NCBI GenBank assembly: GCA_000697455.1
Contig: JNET01033904.1
Span: 1-21,333 of the forward strand
Source of the DNA: Basidiobolus heterosporus B8920
Taxonomy: Eukaryota > Basidiobolomycota > Basidiobolomycetes > Basidiobolales > Basidiobolaceae
Direction: 5' to 3'
DNA length: 21,333 bases
Part shown: positions 8,438 to 19,004 of the stretch, one piece after another
Numbering within the stretch: position 1 is the first letter of the stretch
How the letters are laid out: every line of letters begins with the position of its first letter
Program-made: the position numbers and the translations under genes
The notes under the pieces: model-generated
Databases searched by the model: none
What the model was told of the DNA's origin: nothing
The model's input: only the letters and a program-made list of their open reading frames with translations

Positions 8438-9165
8438 CACAGGTTGATTTGACTAAAATGGTCGATACGTGCACGCTCACATGACGAATCTTAGAAACGT
8501 ACTTACATGAATTTGGTTGTTTTGTGTATATTCTTGAAAACTAGTGCTTAGAGATAGGGCTCCATTAACTTTCAAATATAGTTCAGAGGATCGAAAGTAT
8601 GTGCGCTCATTGTAGATACAGCTAATGGTAACTGAAGTATTGCAAAAATCGAATCCGAGTTAACAGACCTGTCAAAAATGAAAAGATGTGTCATGACATT
8701 CAAAATGGGTCTACCCAAGAATGGAATATTCGTACCTGATACACCTACGTATACTGACGAGGTGATTTCCCAGGGCGAGAAATTTATCTATATCAAGATG
8801 GCTTCAGCAGGGATTTTCTTGCGATTTCTGAACACAACATCTTATTACGAGTTCATCCCATTAAATTGATGTATTCTAGTGAGTTGATATGTCTGTTGTA
8901 CAGCATATATAGTGCTATACCTCTGCATTATGCCAGGTGTTATGGTGGGTGGTTTGAATGGCTTCGAGTGTGTACTGTCAGTGCTGCTATTTTAAAAATA
9001 CTAATAAAATAGATTGATAGCTTCAACTTGCCGCTGGATGATCTTGCACTTGAAAAGGAAAAATTAAGTTGCACGAATTATATGCGATATTGGCAAAAGT
9101 GTGGTCAAGTTACGGGCCCAAGGTTTGACTGCCTGCTCGATATGACATACTTATCGTCTCAACAG

Positions 9166-9173
9166 TATATAAG
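9166..9173 (+). promoter_or_regulatory. TATA box of the chitinase gene
   Basis: TATATAAG lies 56 bp upstream of the chitinase ATG at 9222, a little closer than the TATA boxes of the CNT genes. No other promoter motif is evident. Confidence 0.55.
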
Positions 9174-9221
9174 TGACTTCGTGAGTAGTCAGAAAGCAGC
9201 AACCAAACTCTCTTAACTGCT

Positions 9222-11860
9222 ATGGGTCTTCGCACAAAAGCTCTCCTTATATTGGCTGGTACCTCTCTAGCCATCAACTCCTCTGTAGCCTTTGACGTGA
9301 GTCCAACTGGTGATATTGAATATAAGAAATATACTAAAACATTCTACAAATTTTCTTACAGGCCACTTGTAGCGATAATCTTGTAGCATGTAAGTACCTT
9401 GAAAATTTGCGATATCTTATTAGAAACTCACTAACTTTACATTCATATAGATTGGTAAAAGCATCTACTTATTAAGCGCATCCCATTCACTTCTAAATAT
9501 AACTTTCAACCATATTAATTGACACCGGAATTAGGGGTCAGAATAGTTACGGTGGTGGCGGCGGTGACTCTAGCGGCTGGCAAAAGAATTTGGCTTACTA
9601 TTGCCAAGATGACACCGTTGATGTGATCCCAGTCTGTCCGTTTTATATTTCAAGATAACGCTTTGAAGTCCTACAGAGTTTAATTGTTTTCAATATGTAG
9701 CTTTTTTGAATACCTTCTTCGGAAAGGGAGGCTTTCCTGAGTTGAATTTGGCCAACGTAAGATGTTACCCGTTGAACTGATTTATGAGTCTAAACTTATA
9801 TCTTTCATAGACTTGCAACGTCAAAGATAATGCTACATTCCCTGGAACCAATATGGTTAATTGCCCTAGCATCGGCGATGATATTAAATATTGTCAATCC
9901 CGTGGTAAATCGATTATTCTCTCACTTGGAGGTGCAGGGGGTTCATATGGATTTCAGAACGACGCACAGGCCCAAGGTTTCGCCACACAAGTTTGGTAAG
10001 CTGTAGATTGTCACTATATTGCGAGTTTGTCATGCCGATAAAACGTTGGTGTTAGGAATCTGTTTCTGGGGGGTAAATCGGATACAAGGCCTTTTGGTGA
10101 TGCCATTTTTGACGGTGTTGATCTCGACATTGAGGGTGGTGGCCCTACCGGGTATGTTGCATTTGTCAACCAACTCCGCTCATACTATCAACAAGACAAA
10201 AGCAAGAAGTACTTGATTGCTGCTGCACCCCAATGCGTTTATCCCGGTATGTTACAATATGCCGCTGCTTTTCGATCATACTACAAGTATCATTCTCTAA
10301 TTATCCTTTACATTCGGTTCATAGATGGTCAACTCGGTAGCACTTTGAACAATGCTTGGTTTGACTTGGTCTTTGTTCAGTTCTACAACAATCCATGTAA
10401 GCCTAAGAATCCCATTGATCACACCTGTGTTTCCACTAATCTATTTCTTCACTAGGTGGTCTACAATACTACAATAATTATCAAGCATGGAACTATGGAA
10501 TTTGGGATTACTGGGCTACCCACATCTCACCCAATCCTAATGTTAAAGTCTATATTGGTGCTCCTGCTGCACCTAAAGCCGCTGGATCGGGGTATACTCA
10601 CGCTTTCTAATCCCTTTACCTGTTTCTTGGCTAACTCCGTATCTTCAGCTATATTACGATTGATCAATTGCAGACCGTTGTTCAGCAGACTCGTGCAAAT
10701 TTCACTAGCTTTGGTGGCGTGATGTTCTGGGATGCCTCACAAGCCTGGGGAAATAGTGTTGGAAGTTCAAATTATGGCCAAGCGACTAAAGCAGTAAATC
10801 ATCATTTTGACAAACCATACAATAATGTTCTTACTAACCGATTCTCCCATATAGTTCTTGAAGAACGGTGGCGGTTGTAACGTGAAGCCGAGCCTTCCAT
10901 CCTGTAGCTCTGCTGGAGTTTGGACGCAAGCTGGCTCATATCCCGGTGGCTCTGTGGTCTCATACGATGGATATATTTGGAAGGCCCTCTGGTACACTCA
11001 AGGCCAAGCACCAGGAATTACATCCGGCTACTGGAGTGCTATTAGTGGATGCACTGGCGCAACATCTCCATCATCTTCCGCGACCACAACTACATCTACT
11101 TCAACTATTACAACTACTTCTAAAATATCCAGTACTACCAAATCAACCACCAACGTACCCTCAGCTACAGCCACAACAACCTCTCGACCCACAGCCACTC
11201 AAACCCCTGGAGGCACATGTAGTGGAGTGGCTGCATGGAGCGCAAATACTGCTTACAATGGCGCTCAAAAAGTCAGTTACAATGGTCATCTCTGGCAAGC
11301 GCAATGGTGGACCCAAAATGATACACCAGGATCTAATGCTCAAAACGTTTGGACCGATCTGGGCAGTTGCTCTACTCTTCGTAGAAGAGCACGTCGTGGA
11401 ATCCCCGATGTGACAGTATCTGCTACTCAGCCCTCAGATTTCTTGATTCGTAGAAATATTGGGGACTTCTTGGTTACTTTTAGCAATCTTAAGCTAGAAT
11501 CTAACCAATTCCAGATGGGAGTTAGTATAACTTTGTTACTCAATCTACTTTTGGCCATATTTACTTAATTGTTGATTTTTTTCTCTAAAGATCAAAATCG
11601 CCTCGCAAAAGCCTGGAAGTGTCATCTCTGATCAATGGAAACTTTCTTTCCCGTTCAATTCTACGCTTGTTGAAGTTAACGGGGCTACCCAAGGTCAGAA
11701 TAATGGTGTGGTGGTACTCTCGGCACCAGAAATCAAGGATGAGTTCAAAGTCACTCAATTTATGTCAGTGTTTGTTGACATCAACGGAAGAGTAGATACT
11801 CGTTCATCATTGGAAAAATTCCCCTTCCCTGACATCAACAAGGCCACTTTCTCCCCTTAA
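9222..11860 (+). CDS. Secreted GH18 chitinase with two CBM5/12 modules
   Basis: Twelve exons encode 642 residues: 9222-9296, 9362-9389, 9451-9454, 9535-9635, 9701-9756, 9811-9995, 10056-10246, 10325-10396, 10456-10591, 10649-10793, 10855-11520 and 11591-11860. A signal peptide (about 1-23) precedes a class III-type GH18 domain (about 26-331) with YWGQNS, a SLGG strand and the catalytic [10 protein letters not shown], where the last Glu is the proton donor. Two aromatic-rich CBM5/12 chitin-binding modules (353-397, 453-503) flank a Ser/Thr-rich linker. A basic RRRARRG stretch and a further beta-rich module (about 515-642) follow; I cannot name that module. It should hydrolyse beta-1,4-GlcNAc chains outside the cell or in the wall. 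The third exon is only 4 nt but is needed for frame and for YWGQ. The fourth intron uses a weaker GTCCGT donor. An AATAAA lies at 11884. Confidence 0.93.
9451..9454 (+). other. 4-nt microexon of the chitinase
   Basis: ATTG lies between an acceptor (CATATAG ending at 9450, with an ACTAAC branch-like site upstream) and a donor (GTAAAA starting at 9455). Joining GCA-T, ATTG and GGGTCAG gives Ala-Tyr-Trp-Gly-Gln, the conserved GH18 motif. Skipping it shifts the frame. Confidence 0.75.
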
Positions 11861-12314
11861 AATTGTTAACGCGACTGATACACAATAAATCTCATATTGT
11901 CTAATTTTAACCAAGACTGGTTATCATGAAAAGAGCGGCTATACGTTAATGCCGTTGAAATCAACTGATACCACTAAAATTCTTTAATGCAACATCTTTA
12001 CTAGCCCATTGCTTCAAAAAGAGCACGATTATTGAGGAAGTTACTTCACCGGCAGTACCAGTCACATATTCCGGAACACATCATTAAAGTGCGTGTAAAT
12101 AGTCCAAGAGTGAAATAGTAAGTATAAAGAAATCACATCTCTTCTATTTACCAAGATTTATTTAGAGAGACCGTCAGTTAATTGAGATTTCATTGGCAGT
12201 GAAAGTTTATGGAACATTGAGATAATTAAATAAACTTATTTTGTGGAGGTAAATGTGGGTAAAATTGTACAGAACCCGTAGGAATAATGAAGATACAGGT
12301 AGAATTAGGATTTG
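11861..12314. other. Convergent 3' region, chitinase and FTR1
   Basis: This 454-bp AT-rich region lies between two genes that end toward each other. AATAAA at 11884-11889 suits the chitinase transcript, and TTTATT at 12157-12162 (AATAAA on minus) could serve FTR1. I see no gene. Confidence 0.6.
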
Positions 12315-13438
12315 TCAACACTCATTGGCTATTCCTATACTCTTGTACTCAATATCAGCTTTGTTCTTTGGGTCAGCTCTTCTACGGGTACGACTGTGGA
12401 AAACTTTCAAGATAGCAAGGTAGATGGCGATTGCTAGCCAGTACAGAACATACCCAAGAATCGTCCCAACAGATGCAACGTTGTTCCATCCAAGAATGGC
12501 ATTGAAGATTTGCCAGCCACCAGAGTGGGGATTTTCGGGATTGCAGCAGTCAAGATACCTGAGATGATTGTTCGCTTAGATTTGATTTAACGAATTTCTT
12601 TTCATGGAAATCTTACCAAACATTCGTTCGGACATCAAAGGTAACACCGCCTTCCTCATCAGCTTCAGCATTAGCTGCATCGGTTCTAATAGCCCACACA
12701 TGAGCCTCAAGAAATCCAATAGCTCTAGCAAAAAGCCCAGCAGCCACCAGGAATAAAATACAGGTAGAGGCTACGAAGAACCATTGAAACTTTACTATGT
12801 TTCCTCCCCTAGCCACTAATTTTAGTATGTGATCTAACTAGTAATCATCAATATATCACTTACCTGTAGAGTAACCATCCAATAAAGCAACCAGCTAAAA
12901 TACCACAAATGGCCGCGATAGGAATAGAGCTGGCAGGTTCACTGATAGATATTCCACCGATGAATACGAGGCCTTCGAGGCCTTCTCTCATAACTGTGAT
13001 AAATGGTAACAGAAACAAGGCGTATTTGCGTGATTTGGCTCGGATTCCCTTGGCCTCTTCATCCTTCATAGAGTTGGCCAGCTTAGCCTTCCACTTCTCT
13101 TGCATTTTATTTGTTTTGAGCATTGCTAACCCCATTGCACTGATCATGATGACTGCAATCAATGAAAAGCAGCCCTCCCAAAGTTTCTCACTCTTCGCCC
13201 ATAGATTGGAGGCAACTGTATACCAAACGGCGATAAAAGCACCACCAATGCACAAGCTGACTACTAAGCCGAGGAGCGTTCCAAACCATACTTGCTTCTT
13301 CAAGCGACGATGTAATGGAGCGTCGTCATGGTAAACCTGAGCCAAGAAAGAGAGCAACACAGAAACAATGATAGCAGCCTCAATCGTTTCTCTGAAGAGA
13401 ACGAAGAAGATTGGAATACTAAACAAATCTTTGGCCAT
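12315..13438 (-). CDS. FTR1: High-affinity iron permease Ftr1
   Basis: Three exons (13438-12864, 12808-12617, 12558-12315) encode 336 residues. The start is the ATG at 13438 (MAKDLFSIPIFFVLF); the open frame extends upstream only to a TTG. The two iron-binding motifs of the family are present in membrane helices: RETIE (16-20) and REGLE (151-155). The first has the usual fungal Thr-Ile/Leu form. Further marks are EGCFSLIA, GWLLYRGGN and the C-terminal DCCNPE-GGWQIFNAILGW region. The length fits fungal Ftr1 proteins. Ftr1 moves Fe(III) delivered by a Fet3-type ferroxidase across the plasma membrane, and FET3 is its divergent neighbour. Introns are 55 and 58 bp, and the splices restore YRGGN and VWYLDCC. 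A cluster of GATA sites in the shared promoter suggests iron repression. Confidence 0.96.
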
Positions 13439-14355
13439 TCTGAGTAGAGTCACCAAGCTTAATCGAGTTAATGAGTTGAAGGAAAGAGAGGTTCTCTGAC
13501 CTTGAATCGTACATCAGAACATCGCTTTATGTACAAAAATTTCAAGATGGATTAACACTTTGCTGGCCAACCATTTTGTTATTACATCTGATTACTCAGG
13601 TGGTGAATTACACGCACTGATTACATCTATTTCCATTACAATTGCTAATAAATGTGAATTTATGGGGGGGCTACCATCATATCAGATGCAGTTAATCAGG
13701 TTTTCTCAGGTCGTTTGTATCACAAAAGCTAATTATGGTTTGTCAGAAAAGATAGTGGACATGATAGAATTGCTTTATACTGAATAGTTGGCTATGTATC
13801 CCCTGCTATTCATTACTTCTTCAAGCCTAGATCGCCTAATGTTTGTATCGATAATTCTTTTTTCATAGAGCCTATCACACTCAATTCCGTTGAAGGTAAC
13901 ACTGTGACTCAATGAAAAGTCTTGGGAGAGTGTCTCAGATCTTCTTGGAGTATTACCCCACCAGAAAATGAATGAGAAGTGCTTGCCCAAACTTATCAAT
14001 GAATTATCTTAAATGTTATCAGATGACAAATAGAGAAGAATTGATTGGAAACAAAATAGGATGAAATATGATGGCGATACAAGCAGCAACGCTGGCCCAA
14101 GTCAGTCTTCCCTATTTCGCTCTCCCTCCATCTTTCTTCAACCAATTACACCTCCTAGAGTTATTGGTGTATCCACTTTAGGATAATATATATATTCTAT
14201 ATCGGTTGACCACCTCTTTAATTTCACCGTGTTGTGGGTTTGATCTGATTATTTTGGGGGATTTGAATGATTGTAGGTTGCTTATGGATTGCTTTTAAGC
14301 CCAACTGATGTCTCTTGTCGCTGCACCTATCTTCATCCCGATTCTCTTTTCCTGA
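13439..14355. promoter_or_regulatory. Bidirectional FTR1-FET3 promoter region
   Basis: The 917 bp between the two divergent start codons contain no convincing gene; short open frames at 13560-13787 and 13775-13999 show no family features. Contents include three clustered WGATAA sites (13993-14021), isolated AGATAG (13750-13755) and CGATAA (13849-13854) sites, and an AT-rich TATA-like run (about 14184-14203) that could serve FET3. Confidence 0.65.
13993..14021 (-). promoter_or_regulatory. Cluster of three WGATAA sites
   Basis: TTATCA (13993-13998), TTATCT (14004-14009) and TTATCA (14016-14021) read on minus as TGATAA, AGATAA and TGATAA, spaced 11-12 bp apart. Fungal iron-responsive GATA repressors (Fep1, SreA, Urbs1 and Sfu1 types) bind (A/T)GATAA, typically in clustered sites, in iron-uptake promoters. 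A role here is inference from sequence and context. Confidence 0.5.
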
Positions 14356-16317
14356 ATGGTGTCACCCTCCTCTTCTAACAAGATACTCCTTGCTGGTTTA
14401 ACACTAGGTTCTTTGGTTCAAGCCGCAGACAAGGTATACAACTGGGAATTAACGTATGTTAACAACATCGACCCAACCGGCGGTCATCCGCGAAGAGCCA
14501 TCGGTGTAAATGGCCAGTTCCCGTAAGCCACAAATTGTGTATCTGTTGCGTTGAAGTTTAGCTAATCGCCCTTTTCTTCGATTTTAGGGTCCCTCATTTA
14601 GAGGCTACCATTGGTGACAATCTGATCATCAACGTGGTATGTAGATGTTCACTAACTGCATCCTTAAGAATCTCATGTCTAACACCATTCTGTCTTAGCA
14701 TAACTCGCTAGACGTAGGCAGTACTTTACATGCTCATGGAGTCCTACAAAATGGAACTAATTACTATGACGGGGCAGCTATGGTTCATCAATGGTTGGTG
14801 GTCTTGGAAATCTCAATACAAGTGAGATTGTTATTAAAGTATTTCTTTCTAGCCCTATCCCACCCGGTGGAAATTATACCTACAAAATTCCAATCGAGCA
14901 GCATGGAACCTACTGGATTCACAGCCATTTTCGTGGTCAATATGTTGACGGCCTTAGAGCACCTGTCGTGTTGCACGCACAGAAAGAGCAGTACACTTAT
15001 GATGCTGAATACATCGTAGCATTGGCTGACTGGTATTACGAAGAGCACCACGAGCTTCTGGCTAAATACTTGAGTATTTTCAATCCTTCCGGTGCTGAGC
15101 CAGTACCAGACGCTGGAGAGATAAACGGATCACAAAATGCCACTTTCAATTTCGTCCAGGGCAAAGTTTACCGTCTGCGAATTGTCAATATGTCTGCATT
15201 CTCCATGTTTAATTTCCATATTGACGGTCACGACCTGGAAATCATCGAAGCAGACGGCGTCGATGTAAACTCTAAAATCGTGCAAACGCTGCCTATTACT
15301 GCTGCCCAGCGGTATTCAGTTTTGGTTCATGCCAAGAATTCAACTAGTAATAATTTCATCATGCATGCGGATATTGATGTTTCTATGTTCCCGGCGGTAA
15401 ATCCAAATTTAAACCCAAATATCAATGCAACCATTGTGTATGACCCCAAGGCCTCCTTGTATGTTCCTCCAAGCTCTGCTGAGCCGGAAGTGCCGTTCGA
15501 TGATACATCCTTGGTGCCTGCCACTGCTGCTTCTTCGGCCCTACCGGACAATCGTATCGAAATCAATGTTTTCTTTAATGTCTTGGATAATGGAGTCAAC
15601 CGTGGCATGTTCAATAACGTAACATATCTACCCTCCCACGTGCCTGCACTCTTTACAGCTCAGACCATGGGCACATTGGCTAATGATGCGAGGGTTTATG
15701 GTAAACACAGTAACACTTTTGTACTTGAGCATAATCAGATGATTGAGTTGGTAATTAACAATTGGGATGCCGACGCTCATCCGTTTCATCTTCACGGGCA
15801 TCAGTTTCAAGTGATGGGGCGTAGTGCTGAGAATGCTGGTGGGTACGATCATATTAATAACCCAGTAAAGGAGCAGGAAAACCCAGTGCGCAGGGACACC
15901 GTACAAGTGCCTGCACAAGGATACGTAGTAATCAGATTCCGAGCTGATAACCCAGGAATCTGGTTATTCCATTGCCATATTGAGTGGCATTTGGAATCTG
16001 GTTTGGTCGCTACCATCGTGGAGGCACCCCAGCAGATGCAGGCAACTATGAAAATTCCTCAACAATCGATCGACCAATGTACTGCTCAAGGAATCAAAAC
16101 CAGCGGAAACGCTGTAGGAAAGGAAGGGTTAGATCTAGGCGGCTATTACGATGGCCCTGACCCGTTGCCCGGGAAATTCACAGTGAAAGGGATTTGGGCT
16201 CTGGTGGGGTGTATCTTATCAGCTATTGTTGGTATAGCTACCTTAATTTGGTTCGCTCAAGAAGACAACACTTTGATTGTGGAGCATGAAGATAAAGTCA
16301 AAGCATCTGGATCATAA
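14356..16317 (+). CDS. FET3: Fet3-type multicopper ferroxidase
   Basis: Four exons (14356-14522, 14588-14636, 14699-14793, 14853-16317) encode 591 residues. A signal peptide (about 1-23) is followed by cupredoxin domains and a C-terminal membrane helix (about 550-572), so the enzyme faces outward from the plasma membrane. All copper ligand motifs are visible: HAH (83/85), HSH (127/129), HPFHLHGH (from 413) and HCHIEWH (477-483). Residues matching the yeast Fet3 iron-site acids appear kept: E186 in GAEP and D409 just before HPFHLHGH. It oxidises Fe(II) to Fe(III) with O2 and hands it to Ftr1, its divergent partner. The third splice restores the conserved QCPIPPG, and introns are 59-65 bp. The ATG at 14356 is the one giving a signal peptide. 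AATAAA lies at 16390. Confidence 0.96.
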
Positions 16318-16622
16318 TATAGAATTCCCATTCACATCCTTTCACCTTCCTTGATTTCCCTCCCTTTTGTTTATAGCATTTGTGTACTAAATAAAATGGC
16401 ATTTGTGTGCTGCTTGATCCGCGTTGTTAACTCAACCAAATACCTTTTTTTTTCTGGAAAATTTCTTTGAAGACCAATCAAAAGTATGATTGTCATGAAT
16501 TGAGAAATGCGTTCAAATGTAGGCAGTTATTTGAGACAGTAGGGAATAGGAAATCCATCGAAATACCGTTTGGTCTGTACTCTATTTTTTTCTCCTTTTC
16601 ATAACAAAGTAGTATCCTTAGA
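16318..16622. other. Intergenic region, FET3 to NAP1
   Basis: These 305 bp hold the FET3 transcript end, with AATAAA at 16390-16395, and the NAP1 promoter, which is pyrimidine-rich on the + strand. No gene or other element is seen. Confidence 0.6.
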
Positions 16623-18071
16623 ATGAACAGTCAACCAGGTACTAAATATTTTCCTTTTTTTGACTTGAGCCCAGTTGTTTTCTTGGCACCGACTCATCTA
16701 AGGTTACTCTCCTTTAATACTTATGTCATTTAGCTGGTGTAGATATCAAAAACAGTAAAAAGCCTGATTTTGTATCGCCTACCCCCAACAATACTCCAAG
16801 CTTTACTTCACCCATTAACTCTTCCAAACCACCTGGTTTGTCAAGCTTAAGCGAGGAAATTTCCGCCAATTTTGAGGATTTGGACGGAAAGATCAATACT
16901 TTGATGGGGGACTCTGCCAACATCAAAACCCTTCCCATGGAGGTCAAAGAACGCATTTTTGCCTTGAAAAACTTACAAGTAAGCGAAATTGTGGGAGTTA
17001 GCTTTGGTTTGTCCGTTGCTTACATTTTGTTTTGTGGGTTAGACCAAATACCTCGCTCTTGAAGCTAAATTCCATATGGAGATTTTGGAACTAGAAAAGA
17101 AGTACAATAAGCTAAGTGAACCACTCTTCGAACAAAGAAGTAAGATCATTTTGGGTGAGGTTCAACCTGCTGCCGAAGAAATCGAAGCTGGTAAAGAAGT
17201 GGACGAGGATTTGACAGAAGAGCTTTTGGCCGATGTTGAAGAGAACGAAGAACCCTCTAAAGAGAGCACCCAAGGGATTCCAGAGTTTTGGTTGACAGCT
17301 CTGAGCAATCACTTTCATATTAGTGAATTGATTACCGAGAAGGACCGAGAACCATTGAAATACTTGAAAAACATCAGTCTAAGCTACTTGGACATTAATC
17401 CAGTAAGTTTTAGAAAATACGAATCTCTTGACCAAATCCCCATGATTTACCCGACATTTTCTCCTTGTTAGGGCTTCAAACTTGATTTCGAATTCTCAGA
17501 AAATGAATACTTTGAAAACTCGGTTTTAAGTAAGACCTACTACTATCAACAATCAGAGAACGGTGAATTGGTGTTCGATCACTCAGAAGGGTTTGTTTAA
17601 AGCATTTCAAGTTCTTTTGTGTTAGAGATTGGCGCTAACCAATTTTTCAGTACCAAAATTCAATGGAAAGAGGGACAAGATCTTAGCGTGACTGTAGAAA
17701 CTAAGAAACAGCGTCATAAGGGATCCAACAAAACACGCGTGGTCAAGCGCACAGTCCCGGCTGAGACATTCTTCCAATTCTTTGAGACTCTCGAAATCCC
17801 CGATGATATCTCAGAAACCGAAGAAGAAGAGCTCGGTGAAAGAATGGATGCGGATTATGAACTTGGTGAGGAGTTCAAGGAAAAGATTATTCCCAATGCC
17901 ATCGACTGGTTCACTGGTAAGGCTTTGGAATATGAAAATGCCAGCGATGATGATTATCCTCAAGACTTTTCTGAGGGCGAGTTTGATATGGATGACGATG
18001 ATGATGACGATGATGAAGTCACAAATACCAACGCTACTAATGCCCAAGCTCCTGAATGTAAGCAACAGTAA
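16623..18071 (+). CDS. NAP1: Nucleosome assembly protein NAP1
   Basis: Five exons (16623-16638, 16734-16978, 17043-17402, 17472-17590, 17651-18071) encode 386 residues. The first exon holds only MNSQP and one base. The NAP domain shows a long dimerisation helix region ending in YLALEAKFHMEILELEKKYN, then the IPEFWLTALSNH and LKYLKNISLSYLD segments, GFKLDFEFSENEYF and KIQWKEGQDLSV. An acidic tail with a run of eight Asp follows, and the protein ends in PECKQQ. CKQQ is a CaaX prenylation box also found at the end of animal NAP1-like proteins. NAP1 is a histone H2A-H2B chaperone shuttling between cytoplasm and nucleus. All splices keep frame and family motifs. A GTAAGC just before the stop could look like a donor, but it falls within the codons for the conserved CKQQ. 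Confidence 0.95.
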
Positions 18072-18457
18072 CGCGCTTGTCCTAGACCACCTATTACACT
18101 TGCTTGGATCGAACTATATTTAATTTGAGCCCGCTCCCCGTATTTTAATCATCCCAATGTCAGTTCATTAGAACAGTGATGATGTGTGTGTTGATGTGTG
18201 TGGCAGCTCACCGAAGAATTTTGCTATTATTTATGATATTTCACGTATTCTTACGAAAAATAAACCTCCTCTTTCACACTTAGTATAGTCTTTAGTGCTG
18301 TGCAAAAGTTCGCATACTTTGAAGGTGCAACCAAGTGGATACTTTATTACTTGTTTGACAGAAGAGCAAGAACCAAACATGCTTGAATTTGGAAATGGAT
18401 GTAAGCTTGTGCGATATGAATTATGGATATGAAAGAAAAAGCCGGTAGAGTGGTTGT
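18072..18457. other. Convergent 3' region, NAP1 and mS34-like gene
   Basis: These 386 bp lie between two converging genes. They contain a TG-rich run near 18181-18203, AATAAA on + at 18259-18264, and TTTATT at 18343-18348 (AATAAA on minus, for the mS34-like gene). No gene is seen. Confidence 0.55.
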
Positions 18458-19004
18458 CTAGGTGCGAACAGGCCAGGGTTTCCAAGAGAATTTAAGACCA
18501 CCTCGAATCTCTTGCACTTTTCCAGTCTCTGGACGACCTGAAAGTGTATTGATGTTAGTTGGGCAAGAAAGTGTTACCGAAGTGAAGTTATTGAAAACCA
18601 ACCTTGCCAGTATTTAATTCCCCAAGCTTTTCCATGCTGTAAATCCTAGTGTTCAAATACATAAAAAAATAAAAAGCTTAGCGATTACTTCCAATCAAAA
18701 AGACCAATGAGCAAGGAAACGATATTATACCGTTCTCAAATTAACTTTGGTAATGAGGTAATAGCTGTCTTTGTATCCCTTATCTAACCATTTGGTGATG
18801 GTCTTCAGTCCACATAAACCAAAGAAATAATTTAAGCAAATGAGTAAACGAGCAAACACGGCATTTTCAACGTACCACTTTACTTCCAACGCCATTATCC
18901 TTCAACAGGTTCAAGTGTTGGAACAGAGTTTTGTTACTGGTGGCAGCACGAACAATGGGTGGATATCCGTGTGTTCTAAAGATTTTGTTCACAACAGAAG
19001 ACAT
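18458..19004 (-). CDS. Mitochondrial small ribosomal subunit protein mS34-like
   Basis: Four small exons (19004-18876, 18802-18731, 18636-18603, 18537-18458) join to 104 residues. The start is MSSVVNKIFRTHGYPP. After splicing the protein shows a GVGSKV segment, then SYYLITKV, HGKAWGI (68-74) and GRPETGKVQEIRGGLKFSW. In human MRPS34 the same order is seen: a GLGRLVTR segment, YWRLTRV, HGKAWGIL and a GKTESEAREI block ending in DWRLV. That ordered match is from memory but specific. The protein would be a component of the mitochondrial 37S subunit. The human protein is about twice as long, and this one lacks its N- and C-terminal extensions. Introns are 73, 94 and 65 bp. No single reading frame covers the gene, so it is easily missed. 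Confidence 0.75.

Larger units (their letters stand above)
7519..9165. other. Long intergenic region, CNT copy 4 to chitinase
   Basis: About 1.6 kb lies between two divergent promoters. It contains a repeated TCTCTAAATTT-GGCCC block close to copy 4 (7531-7551 and 7711-7728), two abutting tandem repeats (8228-8437) and AT-rich sequence. A 63-codon ATG frame at 8678-8869 has no recognisable features, no visible splice partner and no family resemblance, so I do not call it a gene. Confidence 0.6.

Noticed and set aside
8678-8869. 63-codon ATG open frame in the CNT-chitinase spacer
   Set aside because: No family resemblance, no signal peptide or domain, no promoter, and no splice partner seen; length is within chance for this region.
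9390-9534. Single 145-bp intron in the chitinase in place of two introns and a microexon
   Set aside because: Joining 9389 directly to 9535 shifts the reading frame and destroys YWGQN.
13560-13999. Overlapping short open frames on both strands in the FTR1-FET3 spacer
   Set aside because: Neither shows recognisable features; the interval is better explained as a bidirectional promoter.
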